Positions 39,496-48,794 of a stretch of DNA of 64,000 nt are shown here, in pieces; within the stretch, counting starts at the first letter, position 1, and each line of letters opens with the position of its first letter. Under the pieces are notes generated by a model, which saw nothing but the letters and a program-made list of their open reading frames with translations, did no database searches and had not been told where the DNA came from. Origin of the DNA: Clostridiales bacterium (GTDB lineage: Bacteria; Bacillota; Clostridia; Oscillospirales; CAG-272); NCBI GenBank assembly GCA_003150035.1, contig QALR01000016.1, forward strand, positions 59,308-123,307. The letters are read 5' to 3'. A program made the position numbers and the translations under genes.

Positions 39496-40731
39496 ATGAG
39501 CATCATTCGGGATATTTCCCTTGCAAAAAGCGGACACGACAAGATAAATTGGGTGAAGAGCTATATGCCGGTTCTTCGTTCCATCGAAGAGGAGTTCCGG
39601 GAGAAAAAGCCGTTTGAAGGAAAAAAAATCGCCATGTCCATTCATTTGGAAGCGAAGACCGCCTATCTTGCAACGGTTTTGCGTGCGGGCGGCGCTGAAG
39701 TTTATTCAACCGGATGTAATCCGCTCTCCACACAGGACGATGTTGCGGCAGCGCTTTCCACATTGGACGTTCAGGTTTTTGGCGTTCACGGTGCGAGCGA
39801 GGACGAATATAAAGCGCATCTTATGGCGGCGCTTTCCTGTCATCCGGACCTTATCATCGATGACGGCGGGGATCTTATTGCGCTTTTGCACGGGGAATGC
39901 CGTACATATGGAGATAAGCTTCTCGGCGGATGTGAGGAAACGACGACGGGCATTCACAGACTCAGACAAAGAGAGCGACAAGGGACGCTTTTGTATCCGA
40001 TGATTAACATCAACGATGCGGACTGCAAGCATCTTTTTGACAATCGCTATGGAACGGGGCAATCCACGCTTGACGCTATTATGCACGCGACCAACCTTGT
40101 GGTTGCGGGGAAACGGGCGGTTGTTGCCGGCTACGGTTGGTGCGGCAAGGGGATTGCAAGGCGTCTTGCAGGAATGGGTGCTGTCGTCACGGTAACGGAG
40201 GTAAACCCCATCCGAGCATTGGAGGCGATGATGGATGGCTTTACCGTCATGAAAATGGATGACGCGGCGTCTGTCGGAGATCTTTTTATCACGGCGACGG
40301 GCTGTGAAAATGTGATAGTAGGACGTCATTTTGAAAAAATGAAAGACGGCGTTCTCCTTGCCAATTCCGGACATTTCAATGTGGAGATTTGTCAAAGCGA
40401 TTTGCTCTCCCTTTGTGTATCACACGAAAGACGCAAGCCGGATATCGAGGGCTTTGTCATGGCGGACGGGAGGGTTCTCAATCTCATGGCGGATGGACGG
40501 CTTGTCAACCTTGCCGCGGGAAACGGACATCCCGCCGAAATTATGGATATGAGCTTTGCTCTTCAGGCAAAGAGCCTCGAGTATCTTGCGGGTCATCCGG
40601 GGCTTGCGCCGGGACTTTATTCTGTGCCGCAGGAAACAGACATTGCGGTGGCGGAGAGAAAGCTTCAGAAAACAGGCGTTTCTATCGATCGGCTGACGCC
40701 GGAGCAGGCGCGTTATCTCGGTGTGGAATAA
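39496..40731 (+). CDS. ahcY: S-adenosylhomocysteine hydrolase
   Basis: Cleaves S-adenosylhomocysteine to adenosine and homocysteine, using tightly bound NAD. Seen: MSIHLEAKTAYLATVLRAGGAEV (substrate domain), DDGGDL, ETTTGIHRL, NDADCKHLFDNRYGTGQS, the Rossmann motif VVAGYGWCGKGIARRLAGMGA (near 215) and LANSGHFNVEI (catalytic region). 411 residues, shorter than eukaryotic forms and typical for bacterial/archaeal-type enzymes. ATG 39496 has agaggaaa before it; the frame opens earlier at 39463. No riboswitch was recognised upstream. It may be co-transcribed with the two genes before it. Confidence 0.93.
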   Translation: MSIIRDISLAKSGHDKINWVKSYMPVLRSIEEEFREKKPFEGKKIAMSIHLEAKTAYLATVLRAGGAEVYSTGCNPLSTQDDVAAALSTLDVQVFGVHGASEDEYKAHLMAALSCHPDLIIDDGGDLIALLHGECRTYGDKLLGGCEETTTGIHRLRQRERQGTLLYPMININDADCKHLFDNRYGTGQSTLDAIMHATNLVVAGKRAVVAGYGWCGKGIARRLAGMGAVVTVTEVNPIRALEAMMDGFTVMKMDDAASVGDLFITATGCENVIVGRHFEKMKDGVLLANSGHFNVEICQSDLLSLCVSHERRKPDIEGFVMADGRVLNLMADGRLVNLAAGNGHPAEIMDMSFALQAKSLEYLAGHPGLAPGLYSVPQETDIAVAERKLQKTGVSIDRLTPEQARYLGVE

Positions 40732-40734
40732 GGC

Positions 40735-40763
40735 TTGAAATCCTGTCTTATCTGTGCTATGAT
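40735..40763 (+). promoter_or_regulatory. Promoter of the rhamnosidase gene
   Basis: TTGAAA (40735-40740), 17-base spacer, TATGAT (40758-40763). A start near 40770 leaves no room for a ribosome binding site before the ATG at 40778 and supports translation from ATG 40814. Confidence 0.75.
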
Positions 40764-40813
40764 AAGGCAGAATCTCTATGTCAAAAATTTTGCTTGGAAA
40801 GGCGAAGGTTTAT

Positions 40814-43444
40814 ATGGCAGAAATCAAATTATACGGCTGCACGATCAACTATCTGAAAAATCCGTGCGGAATCGATGAGAATCCGAGATTTTCCTATAAA
40901 ATTTCCTCGGACGGCAGAGGCGGGAAACAGCTCTCCCGCAGGATTCGGGTTTCCGATGCCCTGACAGGGCACACGGTATGGGACAGCGGTGAGGTGAATA
41001 CCGACGAACAGGTCTTGATTCCCTATGAGGGGGATCCGCTTTCGCCCATTACGGAATATCGTGCTGATATCGAAATCAAAACGGAAAACGGAGAGCAGAC
41101 TTCGGGAGAATGTCGTTTTGTCACGGGAAAGCTTGGCAGAAAATGGGACGGCAGATGGATCTCCGCCGACTTCAAGAGAGAAGAGGGAAAGCGAGAAGAA
41201 TTTCTCGGCGCACAATATCTGAGAAAAACCTTTTCTGTCCGTGCGGGCGTGCGCGCCGCTTATCTTGTCATATGCGGGCTTGGCTATTTTGAAAGCTATC
41301 TGAACGGAAAAAGGACGGGAGACGATATGCTTTCGCCCGCTTTCACCCGTTATGACGCGGAGTGCATGTACTTGGTATATGATGTGCGCTCGCTTATCCG
41401 GGAGGGAGAAAACGCGCTGGGTGTTGCTCTCGGCAACGGTTGGTACAACTGCTTTGCCGAGGATCCGTGGAATACGCGCGCCGCAACATGGCGGCACGTT
41501 CCGAAGCTGATTTCGGAGCTGCACATCCTATATGAGGACGGACGGCGGGAGGCAGTGCTTTCCGATCCAAGTTGGAAAGCATCCAAGGGGCCGATTACGT
41601 TCAACGGAATCCGCAATGGGGAATTTTACGACGCGAGACTCGAGCTTGGAAACTGGACGGCGCCGGATTATGATGACAGCGCATGGGACAAAACGAAAAT
41701 CATCAAAAGTCCGGGAGGATTTCTCGTCGCAATGGAGATGGAGCCTATCCGCGTGCGCAAGGTCATCGGCGCGAAAAAAATGTGGAAATCTGAAAACGGC
41801 TATGTATTTGATATCGGGCAAAATCAAGCGGGTGTCGGACATTTCAGGGTACGCGGCCCTGCCGGCACGCAGATCAAATTCCGCTATTCGGATGTTTTGA
41901 CGGAAGCGGGAGAAATCGATGTTTCCTCCATCGGCGGCTTTGTCAGAAGCGGGGAATTCCAAACGGATAAATACATCAAAAAAAGCGACGAAGAAGAAGA
42001 GTGGAACGCGATTTTTACGTATCACGGCTTCCAATATATCGAAGTTTCGGGAATCGATTACGAGCCGCAGCTTTCCGACGTTTGTGCGTACACGCTTTGC
42101 ACGGATGTGGAGGATATCGGAAGATTTTCCTGCTCCGACGAGCTGCTTGGCAAGGTGCAGCATCTTTGCCGATGGGCGACCATTTCCAATATGCACTCCA
42201 TTCCGACGGACTGTCCGCACCGCGAAAAAAACGGATGGACAGGGGACGTCTCCCTTTCCTCGGAGCAGATGCTGACAAATTTCGGCACGCGCGCTTTCCT
42301 CTCCAAATGGAGCAGCGATATGCGCATATCTCAGCGCCCGGCGGGACAGATTCCGTGTGTCGTTCCCTCCACCGGATGGGGCTATTACGGCCTGATGGGC
42401 CCGGACTGGTCGAGTGCGCTTATCAATGTTCCGTATAATATTTATCTCTATAACGGGGATGTCGAGATTTTGCGCCTGAATTACGAGCCTATCAAGCGCA
42501 ACTGTGATTTTATGGAATCCATGACGGTGGATTATACCCTGAATTACGGTACCGGTGACTGGTGTGCGCCGTTTGAGGGCCCTGCGATCAGTAAAAATAT
42601 GGGGGCCTACAAATGCCCGGTCGAGGTTTCGGATACCGGCTTTTTCTACTATGCCGCGATGACGGTGGTAAAGCTGGCGCGTCTTTTCGGAAAGCCGGAC
42701 GACGAGGCGTATTACCTTGCGCTTGCGGGAAAAATCAAGGCAGCGTTCCGTGAAAAATTCTTTGATAAAGAGACATATACCGTCAAAGGGGACTGCCAGA
42801 CGGCGACCGCTGTGATGCTTTATTTTAATCTCTGCGAGGAGGATGAGCGCGAGCCCCTGCTGCGCCGGCTCATCGAACAGATCGGGGAAAAGGATTGGCA
42901 TCTTGACTTCGGTGTGCTGGGCTGTAAATTTGTCATGCACACACTTGGCGCGATGGGCGAGGGCAATGTTGGACACCGAATGCTCGCGCAGCGCACCTTC
43001 CCCGGCTGCCAGAGGTGGATCGACCTTGGCGCCACGACCCTTTGGGAGTGTTGGAACGGCGGCGGCTCACACAACCATCATATGTTTTCCGATCTGTCGT
43101 CTTTCTTATACAAATATGTAGGGGGTATTTCTCCGGACGAAAAGGAGCCGGGGTTCCGCCACACCATTCTGCGGCCTGCCGTGGACTGCGGCATGGAGAG
43201 CGCCTCTGCTTCTCATGATTCCATGTATGGGGAGGTCGCCTGCTATTGGGCAAACCGCTGCGGCAAGCTCTCGCTCAATCTGAAAATTCCTTTCGGATGC
43301 CACGCGACGCTTTATTTGCCGAAACAGCATATGCATACGCTGAAAGAAGGAAGCCGTCCGGCTTATTTGCTTGGAGCGTTCGGCGAAAATGAAAAGGAAT
43401 TTTTTGTCGAGCTCTCTTCTGGTGAGTATCAGCTGACGGAATAA
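40814..43444 (+). CDS. Alpha-L-rhamnosidase, glycoside hydrolase family 78
   Basis: Releases terminal alpha-L-rhamnose from glycosides or polysaccharides. N-terminal beta domain (about 1-95, NPCGIDENPRFSYKI), carbohydrate-binding-like beta domains (YLVICGLGYFESYLNGKRTGDD, NALGVALGNGWYN), then the (alpha/alpha)6 barrel with TDCPHREKNGWTGDVSLSSEQM (catalytic acid region, near 470), and a C-terminal beta domain. No signal peptide, so probably cytoplasmic and acting on imported substrates. 876 residues from ATG 40814 (gaagg upstream); the ATG at 40778 is disfavoured by the promoter position. No transporter gene is adjacent. Confidence 0.9.
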   Translation: MAEIKLYGCTINYLKNPCGIDENPRFSYKISSDGRGGKQLSRRIRVSDALTGHTVWDSGEVNTDEQVLIPYEGDPLSPITEYRADIEIKTENGEQTSGECRFVTGKLGRKWDGRWISADFKREEGKREEFLGAQYLRKTFSVRAGVRAAYLVICGLGYFESYLNGKRTGDDMLSPAFTRYDAECMYLVYDVRSLIREGENALGVALGNGWYNCFAEDPWNTRAATWRHVPKLISELHILYEDGRREAVLSDPSWKASKGPITFNGIRNGEFYDARLELGNWTAPDYDDSAWDKTKIIKSPGGFLVAMEMEPIRVRKVIGAKKMWKSENGYVFDIGQNQAGVGHFRVRGPAGTQIKFRYSDVLTEAGEIDVSSIGGFVRSGEFQTDKYIKKSDEEEEWNAIFTYHGFQYIEVSGIDYEPQLSDVCAYTLCTDVEDIGRFSCSDELLGKVQHLCRWATISNMHSIPTDCPHREKNGWTGDVSLSSEQMLTNFGTRAFLSKWSSDMRISQRPAGQIPCVVPSTGWGYYGLMGPDWSSALINVPYNIYLYNGDVEILRLNYEPIKRNCDFMESMTVDYTLNYGTGDWCAPFEGPAISKNMGAYKCPVEVSDTGFFYYAAMTVVKLARLFGKPDDEAYYLALAGKIKAAFREKFFDKETYTVKGDCQTATAVMLYFNLCEEDEREPLLRRLIEQIGEKDWHLDFGVLGCKFVMHTLGAMGEGNVGHRMLAQRTFPGCQRWIDLGATTLWECWNGGGSHNHHMFSDLSSFLYKYVGGISPDEKEPGFRHTILRPAVDCGMESASASHDSMYGEVACYWANRCGKLSLNLKIPFGCHATLYLPKQHMHTLKEGSRPAYLLGAFGENEKEFFVELSSGEYQLTE

Positions 43445-43499
43445 ACGGAAAAAGCGTTCCCTCAGGCGGGGCTTTTGCCGGAAAACAAAAGGAGGAATC

Positions 43500-44627
43500 A
43501 TGCCAAAATTTATTCATACCGCAGACATTCATTTGGACGCGCCGTTTTCCCTCTTCGACGTACAAAAGGCTCAGGTGCGCAAAAACGAACTTCGCGGCAC
43601 CTTTTCCTCGATCATCCTGCTTGCCAAAACGGAAAAGGCGGATTTTGTCATCCTGTCAGGCGATCTTTTTGACAGCGGTTTTGTCACGAAAGAGACAACG
43701 TCCCTTATGATTTCTCAGTTTGCCTCCCTGCCGGAATGTCATTTCATCATTGCGCCGGGCAATCATGATTTTATTTCTCCGCGCAGTCCCTATAAAAAAG
43801 AGGTTTTTCCGCCGAATGTCCACATCTTTGATACACCGACGCTTTCCAAGCTTTCTTTTGACGAACACGGCGTCGATATTTACGGTTTTGCTTTTACTGC
43901 CGGAACACATCCGGAAAATCCCCTTGTGGAGAAGCCCTTTCTTGACCGCAGAAAAATCAATTTGTTTGTAGGGCATTGCGATCTTACCGGAAAATCCGCC
44001 CTGTGCCCGCTTTCTGTCCAGGATCTCTCACGGTGCGGCTTTGACTACGCCGCGCTCGGACATATCCATAAGGGAGGAGAAGTAAAGCGTGCGGGCGATA
44101 CCTATTACGCTTACAGCGGTTGTCCGGAGGGGCGCTCTTTTGATGAATGCGGGATCAAGGGCGTGATTGTATGCGAGTTGGATAAAAAAGAGGGCAGGCT
44201 TTCCGCTTCTTTTGCAAACCGCAGAATGTGCCGCAGGCGCTATGAAAAGCTTTCTGTGGAAATATCGGGCACCTCGTCTGACGCAGAGCTTCTTGAAAAA
44301 GTCAAATCCGCCGTGATACAGGAGGGCTTCGGCGCGGACACTTTGGCTCGAATAAGGCTTTACGGGGAGGTTTCTCCGGAGGCGGCCTTTTCTGCGCAAA
44401 AGCTTTCCGCCGGCGCGCTTGGCCTATATTATCTTGAAATACGGGATGAAACCGTGCCGCTGCTAGACACAGAAACGCTGAAGAACGATATTTCCATCCG
44501 CGGTGCGTTTTTCCGTGAACTTCTTCCTCTTCTGGAAGGAGAAGATGAGGAAAAGCGCCGGCTTGCCGCCGCCGCGCTTCGCTACGGGCTTGCCGCACTG
44601 GACGGCGACGACGTGGCGGATTTTTAG
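43500..44627 (+). CDS. SbcD/YhaO-like calcineurin-family exonuclease subunit
   Basis: Metallophosphoesterase related to SbcD/Mre11 and to YhaO. Motifs: HTADIHLDAPF (residues 6-16), LSGDLFDSG (near 57), PGNHDF (near 84), GHCDLTG (near 157) and LGHIHKGG (near 182), all five metal-site motifs intact. A C-terminal domain (about 235-375) ends in a Glu-rich segment. The usual ATPase partner (YhaN or SbcC) does not follow; the next gene is a peptidase. ATG with aaaggagg. Nuclease function is inferred from the family. Confidence 0.85.
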   Translation: MPKFIHTADIHLDAPFSLFDVQKAQVRKNELRGTFSSIILLAKTEKADFVILSGDLFDSGFVTKETTSLMISQFASLPECHFIIAPGNHDFISPRSPYKKEVFPPNVHIFDTPTLSKLSFDEHGVDIYGFAFTAGTHPENPLVEKPFLDRRKINLFVGHCDLTGKSALCPLSVQDLSRCGFDYAALGHIHKGGEVKRAGDTYYAYSGCPEGRSFDECGIKGVIVCELDKKEGRLSASFANRRMCRRRYEKLSVEISGTSSDAELLEKVKSAVIQEGFGADTLARIRLYGEVSPEAAFSAQKLSAGALGLYYLEIRDETVPLLDTETLKNDISIRGAFFRELLPLLEGEDEEKRRLAAAALRYGLAALDGDDVADF

Positions 44628-44714
44628 AAAAAGTTTCAAAATATTCATAAATACCGGCAAAATCTGTGATGTTTTTGATATATTCTGCTGTCAGGCGAAA
44701 AAGGAGTGGTATAG

Positions 44715-45770
44715 ATGACAAGAATTGAAAAACTACAGGCAAATTTCCCGGCAGGGGTAGATGCTTTCATTACAACGGACGAAAAAACCTGTTTTTATCT
44801 TTCCGAATTTTTATTTTCGGACGGGATGATGTTTGTGACAAGGAAAGATACGTACCTTTTCACCGATTTCCGATATATAGAAGCGGCGCAGGTGGAGGCG
44901 CGCGGATGCAGAATTTCCACGGCAAGCCGTTATGAGGAAATTCGAAAGATTATCGGAGAGGAAAATGTCAAGACCATCGGATATGAGGACGATCTGCTCT
45001 CTGTTATGATGCTCGAACGGTTCAAAAAAGAATTCCCATCCTGCACGTTTGTTCCAATGGGCGGCATCGTCCGCACGCTTGCCGAATATAAGGATGAGCA
45101 GGAGATGGAGCTTGTCCGGAGCGCCCAGGCGATTACGGACGAGGCGTTTGCGGCGGTGCTCCCATTGCTGCGCCCCGATATGACGGAAACCGATGTGGCG
45201 GCGGAGCTTGAATATCAGATGAAAAAGCGAGGGGCTTCCGGAACAAGCTTTGAAACCATTGCCGTTTCCGGAACAAATTCCGCGCGTCCCCACGGCGTTC
45301 CTCGCCCGGTCATGCTAGAGAAGGGCTTCCTCACGATGGATTTCGGTTGTGTGCGGCACGGCTATTGCTCCGATATGACGCGCACCGTTGTCATCGGCAA
45401 AGCCGATGCCGAGATGAAAAAGGTATATGAAACCGTTCTTGCCGCGCAAAGAGCGGCGCTTGCGGCGGTTCATGAGGGAATAACGGGAGCGGAGCTTGAT
45501 AAGGTTGCAAGAGATCTCATCGGTGCTGCCGGATATGAGGGCTGCTTCGGTCATGGACTTGGACATGGCGTCGGTATTTACATTCATGAAAATCCGCGTG
45601 TTTCCCCGTCCGGAAAGACGAGGCTGACAAAAGGGCATATTTTCACGGTGGAACCCGGCATCTATTTGAAAGGAAAATACGGAGTCCGCATTGAGGATAT
45701 GGTCCAGATGACGGATAAGGGGCCTCTTGATATCACCAAAAGCCCGAAGGAGCTCATCGAAATCGGATGA
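44715..45770 (+). CDS. Xaa-Pro aminopeptidase (M24B family)
   Basis: Cleaves N-terminal residues that precede proline; two-metal pita-bread fold. N-terminal creatinase-like domain (about 1-120), then the catalytic domain with metal ligands in MDFGCVRHGYCSDMTRT (two Asp), GHGLGHGVGIYIHENPRV (His), FTVEPGIY (Glu) and VRIEDMV (Glu). 351 residues, as for YqhT/PepP-type enzymes. The position directly upstream of efp is conserved in Firmicutes and fits handling of proline-rich peptides. ATG 44715 has ggagtgg before it. Confidence 0.94.
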   Translation: MTRIEKLQANFPAGVDAFITTDEKTCFYLSEFLFSDGMMFVTRKDTYLFTDFRYIEAAQVEARGCRISTASRYEEIRKIIGEENVKTIGYEDDLLSVMMLERFKKEFPSCTFVPMGGIVRTLAEYKDEQEMELVRSAQAITDEAFAAVLPLLRPDMTETDVAAELEYQMKKRGASGTSFETIAVSGTNSARPHGVPRPVMLEKGFLTMDFGCVRHGYCSDMTRTVVIGKADAEMKKVYETVLAAQRAALAAVHEGITGAELDKVARDLIGAAGYEGCFGHGLGHGVGIYIHENPRVSPSGKTRLTKGHIFTVEPGIYLKGKYGVRIEDMVQMTDKGPLDITKSPKELIEIG

Positions 45771-45807
45771 AAATCTCCCGTTTCCGGGATAAAATATAAA
45801 AAAGCAC

Positions 45808-45836
45808 TTGATATTTTCGGATTTTTGCGGTACAAT
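45808..45836 (+). promoter_or_regulatory. Promoter of efp
   Basis: TTGATA (45808-45813), 17-base spacer, TACAAT (45831-45836); leader of about 45 bases with ggagg ten bases before the ATG. Confidence 0.8.
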
Positions 45837-45888
45837 GAAACATGATTCAACATTTCAATGACAGAATGGTTTCGGAGGTATTTTTTCT

Positions 45889-46446
45889 ATGGTTATTGCA
45901 GGAGATTTTAAAAACGGAGTAACATTTGAAATGGACGGCAACGTCATGCAGGTTATCGAATTTCAGCATGTAAAGCCTGGCAAAGGGGCGGCGTTTGTTC
46001 GTACCAAGCTGCGCAATGTCATTACCGGCGCTGTAACGGAGACGACTTTCAGCCCGACGGATAAGTTCCCGCCGGCTGTCGTGGAAAGACGTGATATGCA
46101 GTATAGCTACAATGATGGAGATCTTTATTATTTTATGGATATGGAAACCTTTGAGCAGGTTCCGGTGTCCAAAGACCTTCTCCCCGACAGCTTTAAGTTT
46201 GTGAAGGAAGAAATGATGTGCCGTCTGGTTTCTTATAAAGGCAATGTTTTCAGTGTGGAGCCCCCTATGTTTGTCGAGCTTGAAGTGGTTTCGACAGAAC
46301 CCGGGTTTAAGGGGAATACAGCAACGGGAACGACCAAGCCGGCTACGTTGGAAACGGGCGCTGTGATCAAGGTTCCGCTCTTTATCGATAACGGAACGAA
46401 GCTGCGTATCGATACCAGAACGGGAGAATATATCGAAAGAGCTTAA
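45889..46446 (+). CDS. efp: Translation elongation factor P
   Basis: Relieves ribosome stalling at consecutive prolines. Three beta-barrel domains: KOW-like I (1-65) with the loop [19 protein letters not shown]-like II (66-128) and III (130-185) with the signature [36 protein letters not shown]. The tip residue of the domain I loop is Lys (PGKGAA), the usual acceptor position. 185 residues. It has its own promoter as well as possible read-through from the upstream peptidase gene. Confidence 0.98.
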   Translation: MVIAGDFKNGVTFEMDGNVMQVIEFQHVKPGKGAAFVRTKLRNVITGAVTETTFSPTDKFPPAVVERRDMQYSYNDGDLYYFMDMETFEQVPVSKDLLPDSFKFVKEEMMCRLVSYKGNVFSVEPPMFVELEVVSTEPGFKGNTATGTTKPATLETGAVIKVPLFIDNGTKLRIDTRTGEYIERA

Positions 46447-46588
46447 TTGCTTTTTGATATTTGGCCAGAGGAGACGTCTTTTCCTTTCCGAAAAAGATAG
46501 GAAAGAAGGATAGTCTTTGCAGATTTATGTCAATAATAATACAAGAAAAAAAGCGCCGGCTGTTTGCGGGCGAAAGGGGGATGCGTTT

Positions 46589-47035
46589 ATGAAAATTACG
46601 GAAAAAGTGTCCTATATCAAGGGGCTTGCGGAAGGGCTTTCGCTAGATGAAACATCGGCGCAGGGCAAGGTGATTTCTGCCATCATCGATGCACTTGAGG
46701 AAATGGCAAAAGAGCTTTCCGACTTAAAAGAGGATACGGAATATCTGGACGCATATATCGAGGAGATTGATGAAGACCTCGGTATGTTGGAAGAGGATTA
46801 TTATGAAGATGGCGGCTGTGACTGCGATGATGAGGACTGTGGCTGTGACGATGATTTTGTTGAGGTGGAATGTCCGGAATGCGGCGAAACTGTCTGCCTT
46901 GACGATTCCATCGATTTCGATCATGTGATCTGTCCGGCTTGCGGCGCGGAATTTAGTTGCGTGTGTGACTGCTGCGACGATGGGGACGACAATGACGAAT
47001 GCGAGTGCGGATGTGGCGGCAAGCGAGGAGAATAA
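46589..47035 (+). CDS. CD1247-type acidic protein with zinc-knuckle-like C-terminus
   Basis: 148 residues. The N-terminal 70 residues (MKITEKVSYIKGLAEGLSLDE) form the helical CD1247 N-terminal domain known from Clostridia. The rest is extremely acidic and cysteine-rich: GCDCDDEDCGCDDD, then CPECGETVCLDDS..DHVICPACGAEFSCVC, which resembles a zinc ribbon (CxxC...CxxC), and a tail CECGCGG. The function is unknown. ATG 46589 has gaaaggggg eight bases upstream; the frame opens earlier at 46517. Location behind efp is typical for this family. Confidence 0.82.
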   Translation: MKITEKVSYIKGLAEGLSLDETSAQGKVISAIIDALEEMAKELSDLKEDTEYLDAYIEEIDEDLGMLEEDYYEDGGCDCDDEDCGCDDDFVEVECPECGETVCLDDSIDFDHVICPACGAEFSCVCDCCDDGDDNDECECGCGGKRGE

Positions 47036-47051
47036 ACGCCAAACATTTTTA

Positions 47052-47082
47052 GAAGCCGTCGCTCTATGAGAGACGGCTTTTG
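47052..47082 (+). terminator. Probable terminator after the CD1247-type gene
   Basis: Stem agccgtc (47054-47060) / gacggct (47072-47078) with an 11-base loop, then four T. Moderate strength. Confidence 0.6.
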
Positions 47083-47103
47083 AAACAATGATGGAGTGAT
47101 TTT

Positions 47104-48237
47104 ATGAAACAAACAAAAAAAGTTATCTGTATACTGCTGGTTTTTTCTGTTATCGCTGTGCTTTTCACGGCGTGTGGTGACAGAGGAGAAATTCTTGCGG
47201 TATATGATAATACCCCTGTTTATGAAGAGGATGTTAGGGATATTATCAATTATTATATAGCTACAAACGCAACACTTGATTCTACCGATGAAGAAAAGAC
47301 AGAAATTGCAAAACAAGCGGTGCGTACCTATGTTAACTACAAGCTGTTGGAATTGGATTTGAAGGATCTGGGTTATACGGTTGATGAAAAAGCATTGGAC
47401 GCAACTCTCGAGGAGACCATCGATTATTTGGATGAAACTTTTGAAGGCGGCTATCAGGACTGGCGGACCATGTATCAGGTGTCTAAAAACTTTTTAAAGG
47501 AAGAACTTCGTCGCTTTGAGCTGGCGGCACTTTTCAGCGAATATGCTTCTGATACCGTGGAAATAACAGATGCTGAAATTGGGGAATATTACGAGTTGAA
47601 TGCCATGGAATACGCGGACCCAGCGGGATATACATGGACGGCCGTGTTGCGTGAGGTTTTGGACCTCAATGACGAAGAAGAGTGTGCAACGGCAAAAGCA
47701 GAAATGGAAAGCTATATCCGTCAGATCAAGGGCGGATTCAGCACGCTGGAGCAAGTCAAAGAGGATATTTTGAAGAAATATACTGAGGAAGAAGGCTATA
47801 CGCAAACAGAACTTTATTCTGGCGAAACATTCACCCCGAAAACATCGGTTAAAGACATTCCGGATCTTGCAGCAGCGCTAGAAGAAGTGGCGCAAAGCTA
47901 TGAGAACCTCAATCCGGATGCGGAACCGGATACGGATGAATATGACACTTATATGTCCTATCTTGGGGATTGTTTTGAGACAGAGGTATATTATGCACTG
48001 CAAAACATGGAGGCTGGAGAGACTTATGAAAAACCGCTTTTAAGTTTTGCCGGATATTTTATCATTCGTTTAGATAGAGTAAAGCTCGAAAGTGGATTCA
48101 CTCCTCTTGAAGAGGTGCGGGATGAAATTGAAACGAAGCTTCGCAACGAAAGAATTTCTGAAATGTTTGAAGCGCATCTGAATAATCTGACGGAGAACCA
48201 TGAAGTTCAATACTTGTTTGACATTCCGGTATCCTGA
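47104..48237 (+). CDS. SurA/PrsA-like peptidyl-prolyl isomerase lipoprotein
   Basis: 377 residues. Signal peptide MKQTKKVICILLVFSVIAVLFTACG with lipobox FTAC (Cys24), so lipid-anchored outside the membrane. The N-terminal SurA-like helical domain starts with the typical YDNTPVYEEDV (about 30-45) and continues through LEETIDYLDETF. A degenerate parvulin-like region (about 190-330) contains TEEEGYTQTEL and MEAGETYEKPLLSFAGYFIIRLDRV; the classical parvulin motif is poorly kept, so isomerase activity is uncertain. Probable role: foldase or chaperone for exported proteins, possibly including the S-layer-like protein (inference). Confidence 0.8.
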   Translation: MKQTKKVICILLVFSVIAVLFTACGDRGEILAVYDNTPVYEEDVRDIINYYIATNATLDSTDEEKTEIAKQAVRTYVNYKLLELDLKDLGYTVDEKALDATLEETIDYLDETFEGGYQDWRTMYQVSKNFLKEELRRFELAALFSEYASDTVEITDAEIGEYYELNAMEYADPAGYTWTAVLREVLDLNDEEECATAKAEMESYIRQIKGGFSTLEQVKEDILKKYTEEEGYTQTELYSGETFTPKTSVKDIPDLAAALEEVAQSYENLNPDAEPDTDEYDTYMSYLGDCFETEVYYALQNMEAGETYEKPLLSFAGYFIIRLDRVKLESGFTPLEEVRDEIETKLRNERISEMFEAHLNNLTENHEVQYLFDIPVS

Positions 48238-48248
48238 AGACAAATTAA

Positions 48249-48281
48249 GAATAAAACCGCCGTAAAGGCGGTTTTATTCTT
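48249..48281. terminator. Bidirectional terminator between the PrsA-like gene and the parA operon
   Basis: 12-bp stem aataaaaccgcc (48250-48261) / ggcggttttatt, loop gtaaa. A/T symmetry allows termination in both directions; the minus-strand gene ends at 48289. Confidence 0.92.
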
Positions 48282-48288
48282 GTATTTT

Positions 48289-48768
48289 TTATACGGGAAG
48301 TATAAAGAAAAAGACAAATAAACCCAACAGAAGTAAGGCGACAGAGCCGATTATCAATGGCCAAAGAGATTCTTCTTTATCGCCGTATTGGACACGCGCA
48401 CGGGTTTGCGCATCTTTATCGATATAAAACCGAGTGTTTTCATTGATTTCAATTTTCCCATTTGACGGAGAATTCTCTGGGGGACAAATGGTAACCAATC
48501 GGCGTAAAGAGGAGGATTTTTTCAAGGCATTTGTTGCGCTGGTGTTGTATTCCTGCCCGATTTCCGCAAGCGTTTTTGCGGTAGCTTCATCGACCGCACC
48601 TGCGTCTTGAATGGCTCTGACAAAAGATCCGATAACGCGGCGCCTATAAAAAACGAGAAAAAATGCCAAAATTAGCCCAAAGATAAATGGCCATATAATA
48701 AATTTAATGCCGGTTGTAACCCCGCTGTCCAATCTCAAAGATTCAACATATTGAAGAAATGAATTCAC
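48289..48768 (-). CDS. Two-pass membrane protein in the parAB operon, unknown function
   Basis: 159 residues from a GTG start (aaggt upstream). Transmembrane helices at about 20-42 (KFIIWPFIFGLILAFFLVFYRRR) and 135-157 (WPLIIGSVALLLLGLFVFFFILPV) enclose a soluble loop of some 90 residues (AIQDAGAVDEATAKTLAEIG...RLVTICPPENSP). No known domain is recognised. It follows parB by 26 bases and is the last gene before the terminator, so it is presumably co-transcribed with the partition genes. Confidence 0.72.
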   Translation of the reverse strand: MNSFLQYVESLRLDSGVTTGIKFIIWPFIFGLILAFFLVFYRRRVIGSFVRAIQDAGAVDEATAKTLAEIGQEYNTSATNALKKSSSLRRLVTICPPENSPSNGKIEINENTRFYIDKDAQTRARVQYGDKEESLWPLIIGSVALLLLGLFVFFFILPV

Positions 48769-48794
48769 AAATATACCTTCTTTCCCAAAATATA

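Noticed and set aside
41528..42976. 482-codon open frame antisense to the rhamnosidase
   Set aside because: Opposite the catalytic barrel of a GH78 enzyme; translation shows no family features.
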